Shown here: one piece after another, positions 54,418-64,000 of the stretch | Numbering within the stretch: the stretch's first letter is position 1 | Layout of the letters: each line of letters opens with the position of its first letter | Source: Streptococcus thoraltensis DSM 12221 | GTDB taxonomy: Bacteria > Bacillota > Bacilli > Lactobacillales > Streptococcaceae | Direction of reading: 5' to 3' | Length of the DNA stretch: 64,000 nt | Assembly: GCF_000380145.1 (NCBI RefSeq) | Contig: NZ_KB904586.1 | Span: forward strand, 161,937-225,936 | Notes under the pieces: model-generated | Told to the model about the DNA's origin: nothing | What the model saw: the letters and a program-made list of their open reading frames with translations, nothing else | Database searches by the model: none | Program-made: the position numbers and the translations under genes

Positions 54418-54585
54418 TTAATCCTCCTTAGGAACATAATTAATAACATTATCGTCCGCAAGCTCAGGATACCCCATGAGTTCAAGTTGAGCTTTTACAC
54501 GTTTTTTGAAGATGCGTGGAACATCTCTGAACGAAAAATCGAAGTGTTCATCTACAATATTCATCGCTATTAATAATACCATCAT
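54418..54585 (-). CDS. Small phage protein of unknown function
   Basis: 55 residues; the ATG at 54585 follows AAGGAG, and the longer frame to 54666 overlaps the previous gene without a ribosome site. It is conserved in streptococcal prophages between the DUF1366 and holin genes, judging by position. No named domain. Confidence 0.65.
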   Translation of the reverse strand: MMVLLIAMNIVDEHFDFSFRDVPRIFKKRVKAQLELMGYPELADDNVINYVPKED

Positions 54586-54589
54586 TTTT

Positions 54590-55132
54590 TTACTCCTTTT
54601 CTGTTTCTGAGTTAGCGGTAGAATTGTCGCTACCGTCGACATTATCAGTGTTTTCAAGGTTTTCATCTTTTGTAACCTCGCTCTCTTGCGTGTTAGCGTA
54701 AATCTCAGTCAACATCTCCATCATAGATCCGTTCAAGATTTGAAACTTCTCTTCAATCGCTTTAAAACGATCATTACGTTCTGTTTCTGCCTTGCTTAAT
54801 CGCTCAACAAGTTCTAGCTGAGCTGTTTGCATGGCTTTAAATTTTTCGGCAGACTCAGCCATAAATTCCTTGGCAGCTTTGACAATCGTTTCCATTTCGT
54901 CAATCTTCTGCACACTTTCAGCCATAGCACGATTAGCATATTCAGACTTAAAATGTGCCTCACGACAAAGCTCCACCAGATCAACTTCTGCTTTATCCAT
55001 GTGATTGCCAACAACACGTTCTGTGTATGTCGCATAGCCACCAGTTGTTGACGCAATCGTAATTTCGATATGCGTTATATTCCCGCTGTCATCATAAACG
55101 GGATACTTTCCTACAACATTCCAAGCTCTCAT
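54590..55132 (-). CDS. Phage protein, DUF1366 family
   Basis: 180 residues. The N-terminal 70 residues (WNVVGKYPVYDDSGNITHIE ... CREAHFKSEYANRAM) form the DUF1366 pattern, followed by a coiled coil and an acidic Ser/Asn-rich tail. It is encoded downstream of the tail-tip gene in streptococcal phages. Function unknown. It overlaps the 69-codon gene upstream by four bases. Confidence 0.75.
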   Translation of the reverse strand: MRAWNVVGKYPVYDDSGNITHIEITIASTTGGYATYTERVVGNHMDKAEVDLVELCREAHFKSEYANRAMAESVQKIDEMETIVKAAKEFMAESAEKFKAMQTAQLELVERLSKAETERNDRFKAIEEKFQILNGSMMEMLTEIYANTQESEVTKDENLENTDNVDGSDNSTANSETEKE

Positions 55133-55338
55133 GCGTCTTCCTCCAAAACTTCATTGACTGCTTCCGGCTCATTCAATTTAGCTTTCAAGTCTTTAATCAG
55201 CTCATCATCATTTTGTGACTTCGTCATGTACTGATTAAGCTGCGTCTGTAATTCTTCGTTCTGACTCTCTAAAGTAGCGATCGTAATAGATTTACTCGCA
55301 ATTTCGATGGCTAGTTTTGATTGGATATTTTCATTCAT
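55129..55338 (-). CDS. Small coiled-coil phage protein
   Basis: 69 residues, largely heptad-like (SITIATLESQNEELQTQLNQ) with an acidic end. It lies between the tail-tip gene and the DUF1366 gene and overlaps the latter by four bases. Function unknown; a structural accessory of the tail is possible. Confidence 0.65.
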   Translation of the reverse strand: MNENIQSKLAIEIASKSITIATLESQNEELQTQLNQYMTKSQNDDELIKDLKAKLNEPEAVNEVLEEDA

Positions 55339-55349
55339 ATTTTTGTCTC

Positions 55350-58300
55350 CTATAAATCTTTCATGTAATTGTTATATTCTCTAACGACAGCATTCCTTAA
55401 ATCATTACTTGCTGGATTCCAAGACACATTATTCCAGTGAATCCAACATCGACTAAGAGCACGCACAGCGCCAACAAGGTAATTCATATCAATAAAATCC
55501 CCATTTTTTAAAGTAGTTGGTCGAAACTCAAAACCACGGTTGTAGCTAAAATCGTCTTTTAAGACAATTCTATCTCCGTAAATTTCGACCTGGTCAACTG
55601 TGGCATTATGTTCAGTACCTCTTGCGCCACGAAATGCCCTTAAACCTGCAAATCGACCCGATGACTGAGAGTTAATACCATCACCAGAAGAGGTTACACC
55701 GATTGAAGCATACAGACTACCTACGCCACCATCTGAAGATGCCGAAACATCATTGAAATGCACAAAGGCCGTGTGAGTGCCTTTTCTTCTGACTAAAGCA
55801 TTGTAGGCAGAATTAAAATTAATTGTCGCATTTGAGTTAAAGGTGATATTAGCATCATTAAGATTAATTCTCATAGCGTTATTTTGCGCTGTGATTGTCT
55901 TGCCTTTCATCCAATCAATCATTGCCATTTCAATCTTGGATCTGATAAAGTTGGCATCCAGCCCAACAAGCTTATTGGCGTTGAGATTAACGATATTAAC
56001 ATTGGCTGCATTTAGTGTCCCGGTGGTTATCTTAGCCGCATCCAAATTAGCTATTTTAGCAGACGTAATGACGCCATCTTGGATATAGGTCGTCCCAGTG
56101 ATTTGCACTAATTTACCATCAATCTTTACAGAACCATCACGATTTAAATTTAGTTGGTTAAGCACCGTTCCAGAACTGGTCAGATTACGCACTGCCCACG
56201 AGCCAGCAAGTTGTGACTGCACTGTGGTTAATCCCGTCTCTGTACTATTTACCCGACTGAGCAATCCACTAGCCGTCATAACGACAGAACTAATATTGCC
56301 TTGTATATCCCCTATGGTACGACTATGGCTGTCAACAGTGTCTTTGACTTCATTGAATTTAATAGTTGTGATCGTGTCTTCTGGAGCAGGAGAAGCTGAA
56401 CTCATCAACTCACCGACTTCAATTTGTGGATGCCAATAAGTAAAATCAATAGGAGCATTAGCAACATCACTGACAAAAGTAAACTGTACATATCGTTTAG
56501 AGTCACCCCTATCAGTAATCGATAACCTCAATGATTGACCAGGCATCACCGTCTTTGAGGATACCGTATTGATAGAAACTCTGAAAGCAGTACTGCCATT
56601 ATTTTTAAGATAAATGGATCCGGTATATCTAGTACCATCGAGGTACATCTGATGACCTAACTGCGCTGTACGTCCAGATGCCATATAGCCAAATGTCCCC
56701 ACCTTACTTGTTGTCAGCGCAAGTCTATGAGCATTTGTAGCTCCCCACTCTGGCACTGTGATGTCGGTCTCTCTGATGACGTTTATCGGTGAGTTATATT
56801 CATAAATTATCCTATTTTCATAATTTAAAATAAGATTACGCCCACCCATTTCTGTAGGAATCAACCCTTTTGTTTCAGTGATTTTTCTCTCAAAACCATC
56901 AGTCGTTTCTTTGACGAGATTTTGGACGATGGTATTTGTTGCATAGCCTTTAGATGTAATAGCTTGCTCTACTTGTGTTTTTGTCAGTCTCTGTTCGATT
57001 TGACCCGCTTGAGTCCTGATAGTTGTCTCAGCATTAGTTAATCGTCTAGTTGCTACATCAAAATCCAATTTGGACACTTTGGTCGCAACCGCATCAGATG
57101 TAATCTTCAAATCAGCTTTTGTTTGACTAATGGATTGAGCGTTTGATTGTGCTTTTGCAAGGGCATTACTAGCGGTCGTTTTTACACCGTCGATATAGGT
57201 TTTTTCGGCTTTCAGTCCAATTGCGTTTTTATTTTGCGTAATAGCAGTACTATTACTCTGTACAGTCTTTTTAATACTGTCAAAATCAGTTTGTGAGACC
57301 TTGCTAGATACGTCGTTAACTAACTGATTGATTCTAGTTTCAGCATTAGTCACTTTTCCTTGCGTTTCTGTCAGTTTCGTTGATAACTGTTCTTGACCTT
57401 CAGCAGTTTGGGTAATTAGCGTTCTTACAGAACTAAATGTCTCTTCAATATCCTCAATTGGTTGTAGCCATTGCTTGTATGCAATAGTTCCTTCAACTAG
57501 ATTAACGTTGGAGAATTTCACCGTATCATAATCAATATTACTTCCTTCGGCATAGCGATTGGTATAAGCTAAAAGGTTACTGTCATCAAAAAGTGGCGGA
57601 CAAACAAACGTTAATTCAAACCGTCCTTTATCCCCGATAGAAACTGCCCGAGAAATATTAAGTTCCTTACGAGATTTTTGATGTGAATGACTGTATACCA
57701 AAAATCCTAGCGTCAACTGAAAGATCGTTGACACTGTACTTTTCCCAATAACTTCCCAGTCAAAACTAAGAGTATAGGTTTTCCCTTCTTCTAGGACAGT
57801 GTTCAAGGTTTTATAGGATATTAGTGGTTCAGCCCAAGCCTTTAGCGTAAATTGTTCACTCGAAAGACCTTTCCTAAACCATTTCTTGGCAAGAAGATTT
57901 CTTCCTCCAATCGATGATGGAATTTTTCCCTCAACTTTGCTGATTTCGGTAGTAATCTTATCTCCCAACTGGGTAATCTTACTTTCGGCTGTTGCAAGTC
58001 GTTGTTTAGCTTGATTAAAGTCACTGGTTTTGACACGCTGTGCTATCTCACCAGCTTGAACGGTCAAACTCGATTCAGCATTTTGCAAACGTGACTTCGC
58101 ACTATTAACATCTGACTGGCTAGCTTTTAACGCTATTTGATTAGAGTGTATGTTTAGAGTTGCTTCTGCTGTACCAACCCTGTTAGTTAAAACATTAACA
58201 TCAGTAGTGTTTGCTTTTAGAGCAATCTGATTAGCTTGTTGTGTGATACTTGTTTCAGCATTTTTCACACGCCCTGACAAAGTATCTACAGTGCTTTGGT

Positions 58301-60077
58301 TGGCTTTTTGCGTAATTTGACCAGCTTGCTGGGTGATAGAGCTTTCGGCTTGTGTGACACGCTGATTAGTCTTATCAACATCTGCCTTAGTGGCTAAAGT
58401 CTTAATAGTGTCATTGGTTTTAGAGATTTCCGTAGAAATTCCAGAAACTTGACTTTCTAACGCTTGTTTTGCGTCTGAAATAGCTTTGTTAGCACCAGAA
58501 ATCTGTGTTTCTAGCGTCGTCTTTGCATCATTTACTAATTTATCAGCTTCCGCCACAGCTTGACTTTTAGTTGTTGCCAGTTTAGTTTCCGTTGCTTGTC
58601 TTTCAACTGTGTCTAGTCTCTGCGCTTCTGCAATAGCTTCATTTTTGTAGTCTAAAGCCTTCGATAAAGCATTAGCCGCATCTAACTTAGCTTGCTCACC
58701 AACTCGCTTCGCTTCATCAGCTAGCGACTTATTGACGCCAGCTTTTTCGAACAAATCATCAATGCCTTTTTGATGTTCAGCGTCATTGCGTTGCATGGTT
58801 TCGGTGACTGTTTTTAATTGAGAATCGATATCCTTTTTAAAAGATTCGACATCGTTTAAAACAGGATTATCTTCCCAGTCACTGCCATTCCAAAAATACA
58901 TCAAAGTTCTATCGCCGACTTTTCGGTAGAAAATATCACCTTTAGTCAAACTTCCTTTTGGATTGTCAAGAGGAAACTCTGTGCCAAAGTAAGCAGTATT
59001 TTTACCATCTGCAGTAACCATAGCTTTATTAGCTTTAATTAATGCATCTTGCACTAATTGATTAGACTCACTTACTGATTTAGATAACTTAGTATAAGAC
59101 GTTGATTGTTTTTTGACTGAACCGATGTCATTACAAGTGACTTTATGGGAAATTAAAGTTCCTTTGGAATCATACCGGCTAGTGAACGAAACGATGCGTA
59201 GCTTTTCTTGAAAACCTAGTGTTTCATTAATAGCCATGATGTAGTCGCCTGCAATAGGCTGTTTGTAATGATAGCCAGCTCGTATTAAATCTTCAAGATC
59301 AATTTGGGTGGAAATTGTATAAGAATCTTCGACATTGCGACGAACTCTAGCCAACAAAGATTGTGTATCAGTATATCTCTCATCAATAACTGGCTCACCT
59401 TCCAACCGACCGAATTCCTTCGCTAATGGTGATTCGTATTCAACTTCAAGACGACCTTTACTGTGATCATCAGGATTATGCCACTTTCCAAACCCTTTTT
59501 GATAAGTAATAAAACCACCGATATGTTTTTCGATGATTAACTCATTCATATTGAAGTTTTTTCGCACGACTGTCGATAGATCTGTCCCAGTTTTTTCTAG
59601 GATTCTAACAACCTTACCGTTTACTTGAAACTCTACGCTGGAGGTAGAAATGATATCGTTAAATAAAGCTAATTTAGACTTATATCCAAAAGATTGTTTT
59701 TCAAAAGCTTTTACATTTTGTTCCAGATTATAGCGATAACCAGTATCTTTAAAGATAAAATCAAGATAAGCTTGGAAAGTATGCGAGCCATCCTTCAACT
59801 GTTCATTAGCGACTTTTTTTGAAAAATCCCAAAAGAACTGATGAACCGCGTCAAAAGATAATTGAATCTTGTCGCCAACATCTTTAGGCTTCGCATATAC
59901 AATAACAAAATACTCATCTTGGAACCGTAAACGCCAACCCTTATCTAAGTTATTAAGTACTGCATCATTTGAATAGATATCACCTTTTATTGACTTCTCG
60001 CCATTAACAGCGTTTGTAATCTCAATCGTTGCGATGGCACCATATTCATTATCAAATTGGTCTAAAAACGTGTACAA
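55350..60077 (-). CDS. Phage tail tip / antireceptor protein
   Basis: 1575 residues. The N-terminal about 340 residues form a Prophage_tail (tail-associated, gp44-like) domain. About residues 340-700 are coiled-coil repeats with recurring NAETSITQQ, QIALKA and TTDVN-like units. Two similar jelly-roll/carbohydrate-binding-type modules each start with GGRNL (about 720-890 and 1095-1240). A triple-stranded fibre-like stretch and a C-terminal receptor-binding region end it. It binds the host surface. It is the largest gene in the window and directly follows dit. Confidence 0.88.
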   Translation of the reverse strand: MYTFLDQFDNEYGAIATIEITNAVNGEKSIKGDIYSNDAVLNNLDKGWRLRFQDEYFVIVYAKPKDVGDKIQLSFDAVHQFFWDFSKKVANEQLKDGSHTFQAYLDFIFKDTGYRYNLEQNVKAFEKQSFGYKSKLALFNDIISTSSVEFQVNGKVVRILEKTGTDLSTVVRKNFNMNELIIEKHIGGFITYQKGFGKWHNPDDHSKGRLEVEYESPLAKEFGRLEGEPVIDERYTDTQSLLARVRRNVEDSYTISTQIDLEDLIRAGYHYKQPIAGDYIMAINETLGFQEKLRIVSFTSRYDSKGTLISHKVTCNDIGSVKKQSTSYTKLSKSVSESNQLVQDALIKANKAMVTADGKNTAYFGTEFPLDNPKGSLTKGDIFYRKVGDRTLMYFWNGSDWEDNPVLNDVESFKKDIDSQLKTVTETMQRNDAEHQKGIDDLFEKAGVNKSLADEAKRVGEQAKLDAANALSKALDYKNEAIAEAQRLDTVERQATETKLATTKSQAVAEADKLVNDAKTTLETQISGANKAISDAKQALESQVSGISTEISKTNDTIKTLATKADVDKTNQRVTQAESSITQQAGQITQKANQSTVDTLSGRVKNAETSITQQANQIALKANTTDVNVLTNRVGTAEATLNIHSNQIALKASQSDVNSAKSRLQNAESSLTVQAGEIAQRVKTSDFNQAKQRLATAESKITQLGDKITTEISKVEGKIPSSIGGRNLLAKKWFRKGLSSEQFTLKAWAEPLISYKTLNTVLEEGKTYTLSFDWEVIGKSTVSTIFQLTLGFLVYSHSHQKSRKELNISRAVSIGDKGRFELTFVCPPLFDDSNLLAYTNRYAEGSNIDYDTVKFSNVNLVEGTIAYKQWLQPIEDIEETFSSVRTLITQTAEGQEQLSTKLTETQGKVTNAETRINQLVNDVSSKVSQTDFDSIKKTVQSNSTAITQNKNAIGLKAEKTYIDGVKTTASNALAKAQSNAQSISQTKADLKITSDAVATKVSKLDFDVATRRLTNAETTIRTQAGQIEQRLTKTQVEQAITSKGYATNTIVQNLVKETTDGFERKITETKGLIPTEMGGRNLILNYENRIIYEYNSPINVIRETDITVPEWGATNAHRLALTTSKVGTFGYMASGRTAQLGHQMYLDGTRYTGSIYLKNNGSTAFRVSINTVSSKTVMPGQSLRLSITDRGDSKRYVQFTFVSDVANAPIDFTYWHPQIEVGELMSSASPAPEDTITTIKFNEVKDTVDSHSRTIGDIQGNISSVVMTASGLLSRVNSTETGLTTVQSQLAGSWAVRNLTSSGTVLNQLNLNRDGSVKIDGKLVQITGTTYIQDGVITSAKIANLDAAKITTGTLNAANVNIVNLNANKLVGLDANFIRSKIEMAMIDWMKGKTITAQNNAMRINLNDANITFNSNATINFNSAYNALVRRKGTHTAFVHFNDVSASSDGGVGSLYASIGVTSSGDGINSQSSGRFAGLRAFRGARGTEHNATVDQVEIYGDRIVLKDDFSYNRGFEFRPTTLKNGDFIDMNYLVGAVRALSRCWIHWNNVSWNPASNDLRNAVVREYNNYMKDL

Positions 60078-60092
60078 ATAACACCCTCCTTT

Positions 60093-60935
60093 CTATTGAT
60101 ATAATTCAACAAAATTTAACAACTTAATCGTTCCATTGAAATTAGTCTCATATTTCAATGTTCCGTTTCTTTTTGGTGTTAATTCAAAATAAGCGTAATT
60201 AGTCTTATTATTGACAACCGAACCATTTTTACGGGTTTCAATTCCTGTCAATTTAAATGTATCGCCAGAATTCAAATCACCAACCTGAGTATAGGTAAAT
60301 CGCCTTCCATCGATTTCTAAATAAAAGCCCGCTTGGTTACCTGAGGAGATCATTTCTACGATAAAAGGCCATTCCAATTGACTTAACTTAGCTGTCCCTG
60401 CATATGGAATTGTACCTCCTGACAGTGTAATAGTTTTAGGAATCGTCTCGCCATAAGGCAATTCAACCGTGGTAAATTTAAACGAAACATTATATTTAAG
60501 ACCTTGAGAACTTTTTCCCATAAATGAAAAACTAATATCACCATCCACGACGACTTTATGACGATAATGCCATTTGGTTAAAACAACTTTCTGATCTAAA
60601 AAATCACCTTCTTTTTGGCCAGGTAATTCAAAATCATATAAGTCTGTATTAGTTGGTACTATTTTAGTGATATAAAATGGTGTTTCACCATATAAAAAAC
60701 CTCTAAGTGCATCAATCTTTTGATAATAAGCTCGCAAGTTTTCTACTGCAATACGTGCTGATACGCTAATAGTTTTTTCATTAAAAGTAACTCCGTCAAA
60801 AATAAAACCATTGCGTCCTTTAACATTTCGTCTAGACAAGCCCGTAGAGGGTGATGATTCAGCTATTGCGATATGATAAAAGCCAAACTCAGAGAGCTTT
60901 ACAATCTCCGAACCTTTTTCGATTAGTAAATCCAT
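60093..60935 (-). CDS. dit: Distal tail protein Dit
   Basis: 280 residues of the Sipho_tail family. Start MDLLIEKGSEIVKLSEFGF, a central FDGVTFNEKTISVSARI stretch and a beta-rich C-terminal galectin-like part. Dit forms the ring joining tail tube and tip. It lies 9 bases after the tape measure gene and 15 bases before the tail tip gene. Confidence 0.88.
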   Translation of the reverse strand: MDLLIEKGSEIVKLSEFGFYHIAIAESSPSTGLSRRNVKGRNGFIFDGVTFNEKTISVSARIAVENLRAYYQKIDALRGFLYGETPFYITKIVPTNTDLYDFELPGQKEGDFLDQKVVLTKWHYRHKVVVDGDISFSFMGKSSQGLKYNVSFKFTTVELPYGETIPKTITLSGGTIPYAGTAKLSQLEWPFIVEMISSGNQAGFYLEIDGRRFTYTQVGDLNSGDTFKLTGIETRKNGSVVNNKTNYAYFELTPKRNGTLKYETNFNGTIKLLNFVELYQ

Positions 60936-60944
60936 GTTTCCCCC

Positions 60945-63900
60945 TTAAACATAAACAAAATAAGAATCTTTGGTTTGTTCTCTAGATTCTTTTTCTTTAA
61001 CACTTGTATAAATTTCATCACCAACAAGTTCATTGTGAACTTCAAATATCGGTTCTTTTATTGTTGTATTTCGTACCTCATCGGATAATGCATCGATTGA
61101 GGATGAGACTCCCTGATTACTTATATGTGCCGAAGTTACAATCTCGCTTTCCACACCGTATTTCTGATCAGTAACCGCATTGGCATAGTCACTACCTATG
61201 TCATTGATAGCCCCCATCCAATTAGCCATACCATTGTAAAAACCTTCTCCGGTGAATCCACCTAAAGCAGTCGTTACACGAGATGGAGAGTGAATGTCTA
61301 AAGCACGTCTAATGGTAGCAGCGACATTACTTGCTATTGAATTTGCAATAGCATAAATTCGTCCAGCAGAGCTAGCTAATCCATTGGCAAATCCGGAACC
61401 AGCCATGACACCGGCTGACGCCATTTGGCCAACTAAATTTCTAAAGATAGAAACAATACGATTACCCGCACTTGTCGCTACAGAAACGGCTCTATTCATT
61501 CCTGAGCTAATAGAAGAACTCAAGGCGTTCATAGCTGATTGAGCATTTGACTTCATTCGATTGAACGCTGATGTCATTGTGCTGTTCATCTTGTTAGTCT
61601 GAGATTGAACAGTTGAGGAAATCTTATTAAATCCAGATTGCACCGCGCTACTCAACCCATTCATGGCTGATTGCGCCGTTGATTTAGCTTTATTAAACGC
61701 ATTCTGGATAGATGATGCCATCTTGTTTGCACTTGTGTTTGCTGAACTTGCTGCTTTATTCATTTCCGATGCCACATTATTAGATAAACCTGACATAGAA
61801 CCTTTAGCACTATTAGCCATTGTAGACATATTGCTACTTACGCCACTGTTCATAGCACTTGCTTGAGAGGTGGCTGTCGAATTCGCAGTTGCCATGTTAG
61901 TGCCAACACCACTTGATAAACTAAGCGCTTGATTGACAGCATCTAAATTCATGTTTGACGCCGCAGTATTAACCCCAGCTGCCATATCTTGTGCCTGCGT
62001 AACAGCTGCTGTGTTAGCAAGGGCCATGTTCGCCCCAACACCAGTCGCTAAAGCTGATGTTTGATTTTGGGCAGACAAAGACATATTAGCTGCAGATGCA
62101 TTGACATTGGTTGCCATACTTTGCGCTTGAGTGGTGGCATTCAAGTTGGCGTTCGTCATGTTAGTGGAAACATTATTACTTAATGTTTCCATATTCACCC
62201 CGACACTTGATGCCATAGTCGAAACGGTTGTGTTAACTGTTGCAGCTGCCGATGTTGTATCAGCACTAACCTTAGCGGTTGTTTCGCTACTCTTACCCGT
62301 TATAAAGTCGAAAGCACCTTGGAACCCATTCTTTATGCCATCCCAAACACCCGAAAGCGCACTAGGAATCGCACCCAACATCGCCTGACCAAGCCCCGTA
62401 ATCAACTGAATACCTGCTTGAATGATTTGAGGTAACCCTTGGATGAGCGCCATCACTAATTGAGCAATAAGCTGAATACCTGCACTTATTAATTGGGGTA
62501 TAGCTTGCATTAAACCACTAACGAACGATTGTAAAATAGACACTGCTGTCTGAACAATGGTTGACAAATTCGAGATAATCCCCTGAACCAAGGATACAAT
62601 TATCTGAATCCCCCCTTGCAACAACTGTGGAAGTGCCGAAACAATACCTTGAATAAAACTAGAAATAGCTTGTGCTGCAATTGGTAATAACTGAGGAATC
62701 AACTGCACAATACCGTTTATCAAGTTGGTAATAATCTCAATACCTTTTGATAAGATAGTCGGCAAGTTTTGACTCAAACTAGACGTAAAACTAGTGATTA
62801 TATTTTGCGCCTGAGCAACTATTTGAGGAATGTTTTGAACAATTCCATCAACAACATTAGCTAAAAAGCTCATCCCAATCGCAAGCAACTGAGGTATTGC
62901 AGTCAGTAAACTACTGATAAACGAAACTACAATTTGTAGTGCTGAACTGATAATAGATGGTGCTTGTTGTCCAAGCCCAGATAACAGACCGCTAATGATA
63001 CTTACTCCCGCTTGGATAATCACAGGTAGCATTGTTGCTATGGTCGTCGCCAGTTTAGCAATCAAATCTGCACCGCTAGCCATCAGAGCAGGCAATTGAG
63101 AAACAATTCCTGTAACAAGATTTTGGATAATCTGAGGTCCTTTAGTGGTTACCAAATTAAGCATTGCATCAATCTGAGAACCAAATTGACTATTAATCAA
63201 ACCAAGACCCGCAACAACCAAACCAAGTATAGCTGCTGGTCCAATAGTCGCCATGGCAACACTAGCAATACTAGCCATCACTGTTGTCATCGACCCAAGC
63301 ACTGACATACCTGTACTTGCAGCGCTGCCAAAAACGCCAACTAGTCCAGTCATCTTACCTGCTAAAGCACCGATTAAGCCACCTGCACCACTAAAAGCAC
63401 TTCCTAAAAGAGTGCCAAAAATGCCAATTTTTGCACCTAAACCGCCTAAAAGAATACCAATCTTACCAAGTCCAGATAGCAAGGGAAGAATGGTTGCAAT
63501 TGCTGTTGCAGGATTTAACATTGCCCATGCTGCAATGGCCTTTGGTCCGATTTCACCTAACTTAGATTTAATTTGATCAATCGTTCCTTGCGTAACCTGT
63601 CCTGTTTTGGCAAATTCGCCAAGCGCTCGATTAACTAAATCAAAAGCGCCCTTGACTCCATTGGTAAAACCAGAAAAGTCAACGTTAATAGCTTCTTTGA
63701 CACGGGCAAATGCTGCAACCAAGTTGGGAATCAAAGCGTTAACAGTGTTAAAAGCACCATTAATAGCAGGTTTAAAAGATTGAAGTGTTTCAGCAATTGT
63801 TTTAAGACCATTTGCCTTAGCAGCTTCATCAAACTTACTGATCATATCAGCTACGCCTTTAACAACAGCTGTACGTAAATTACCAAACGCTGTCCTAATA

Positions 63901-64000
63901 CCGCCTGCTGAAGTTTGCGCCATTTGGGCAAAACCACCCTGAGCATCATTAAGCTCAATCATCTTATCCGCAAATTCTTGAGCTGTAATCTCACCGCTAG
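60945..64000 (-). CDS. Tape measure protein (C-terminal part, truncated by window end)
   Basis: At least 1017 residues; the frame stays open to the window end, so the ATG at 63962 is internal. From the visible N-terminal side it has hydrophobic helices, then at least nine tandem amphipathic units with a pattern such as IPQLISAGIQLIAQLVMALI. An Ala/Asn/Ser/Thr-rich series (MATNVNASAANM, SGVGTNMATANS) follows, then NKMASSIQNAFNKAKS-type repeats and a short C-terminal domain. Length and repeats fit a TMP that sets tail length and is ejected into the host. Confidence 0.9.
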   Translation of the reverse strand, partial: SGEITAQEFADKMIELNDAQGGFAQMAQTSAGGIRTAFGNLRTAVVKGVADMISKFDEAAKANGLKTIAETLQSFKPAINGAFNTVNALIPNLVAAFARVKEAINVDFSGFTNGVKGAFDLVNRALGEFAKTGQVTQGTIDQIKSKLGEIGPKAIAAWAMLNPATAIATILPLLSGLGKIGILLGGLGAKIGIFGTLLGSAFSGAGGLIGALAGKMTGLVGVFGSAASTGMSVLGSMTTVMASIASVAMATIGPAAILGLVVAGLGLINSQFGSQIDAMLNLVTTKGPQIIQNLVTGIVSQLPALMASGADLIAKLATTIATMLPVIIQAGVSIISGLLSGLGQQAPSIISSALQIVVSFISSLLTAIPQLLAIGMSFLANVVDGIVQNIPQIVAQAQNIITSFTSSLSQNLPTILSKGIEIITNLINGIVQLIPQLLPIAAQAISSFIQGIVSALPQLLQGGIQIIVSLVQGIISNLSTIVQTAVSILQSFVSGLMQAIPQLISAGIQLIAQLVMALIQGLPQIIQAGIQLITGLGQAMLGAIPSALSGVWDGIKNGFQGAFDFITGKSSETTAKVSADTTSAAATVNTTVSTMASSVGVNMETLSNNVSTNMTNANLNATTQAQSMATNVNASAANMSLSAQNQTSALATGVGANMALANTAAVTQAQDMAAGVNTAASNMNLDAVNQALSLSSGVGTNMATANSTATSQASAMNSGVSSNMSTMANSAKGSMSGLSNNVASEMNKAASSANTSANKMASSIQNAFNKAKSTAQSAMNGLSSAVQSGFNKISSTVQSQTNKMNSTMTSAFNRMKSNAQSAMNALSSSISSGMNRAVSVATSAGNRIVSIFRNLVGQMASAGVMAGSGFANGLASSAGRIYAIANSIASNVAATIRRALDIHSPSRVTTALGGFTGEGFYNGMANWMGAINDIGSDYANAVTDQKYGVESEIVTSAHISNQGVSSSIDALSDEVRNTTIKEPIFEVHNELVGDEIYTSVKEKESREQTKDSYFVYV

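Noticed and set aside
60945..63962. Tape measure start at the ATG at 63962
   Set aside because: The frame is open to the end of the window, and the preceding codons (SGEITAQEFADK) are typical of tape measure proteins, so the true start lies outside.
1..64000. CRISPR array or rRNA/tRNA genes
   Set aside because: No regularly spaced short repeats and no tRNA or rRNA segments were seen. The only spaced repeats are the ~214-bp MITE copies and protein-coding repeats.

Overview
The window reads as low-GC Firmicute DNA from a pyogenic-group Streptococcus (S. dysgalactiae, S. agalactiae or S. canis type; the species cannot be fixed from sequence reading alone). The supporting core genes are guaA, serB, a folC-folE-folP-folB-folK-murB-potABCD run, thrB-hom and a TrpX-family ABC cluster. 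Two mobile elements and the remains of a third interrupt this backbone.

Layout. (1) 1-1000: 3' part of guaA. (2) 989-21612: a complete Tn5801/Tn916-family integrative and conjugative element (ICE) in the 3' end of guaA, bounded by 12-bp near-identical repeats. It carries a tyrosine integrase, an excisionase-like protein, regulators Orf7/8/9, tet(M) with its leader peptide, transfer genes orf13-orf17, a TcpD-like protein, MobT, oriT, TcpA and two DUF961 proteins. Its cargo is ardA, a Mom-like DNA-modification gene and two HEPN/Abi-like candidate defence genes. (3) 21613-23620: wreckage of an older island in the same site, with an apparently intact Fst-type type I toxin-antitoxin locus, a broken integrase and a frameshifted repressor. 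(4) 23676-46850: core chromosome, dotted with six copies of a ~214-bp MITE-like repeat. (5) 46866-49780: an LtrA-like membrane protein and a MerR-amidohydrolase operon with a textbook MerR operator. (6) 50053-64000: the late end of a prophage read right to left: tape measure, Dit, tail tip/receptor-binding protein, small proteins, holins, and a LambdaSa2-type endolysin split by a group I intron that encodes an HNH endonuclease. A fic gene sits just beyond the lysin.

The most interesting signal is at 42303-46520. A TrpX-family ABC transporter locus has three intact substrate-binding lipoprotein genes and one decayed copy. Two separate leaders each carry a promoter, a 21-22-codon leader peptide ending in a Phe/Tyr-rich run (YYYFGFFR and FFNFSFFR), and seven segments that can pair as 1:2/3:4/5:6 or as 2:3/4:5/6:7. 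The second state ends in intrinsic terminators. The two leaders differ by compensatory changes. This looks like a relay attenuator sensing charged tRNA-Phe (and perhaps tRNA-Tyr), which would make the transporter an aromatic amino acid importer.

How the parts work together: the ICE transfer operon runs from orf23 leftward, with MobT acting at oriT, TcpA coupling, and Orf13-17 plus Orf19 forming the channel. ArdA and the Mom-like enzyme probably shield incoming DNA from restriction. The chromosomal fol genes make tetrahydrofolate, potABCD imports polyamines, and hom/thrB feed threonine synthesis.
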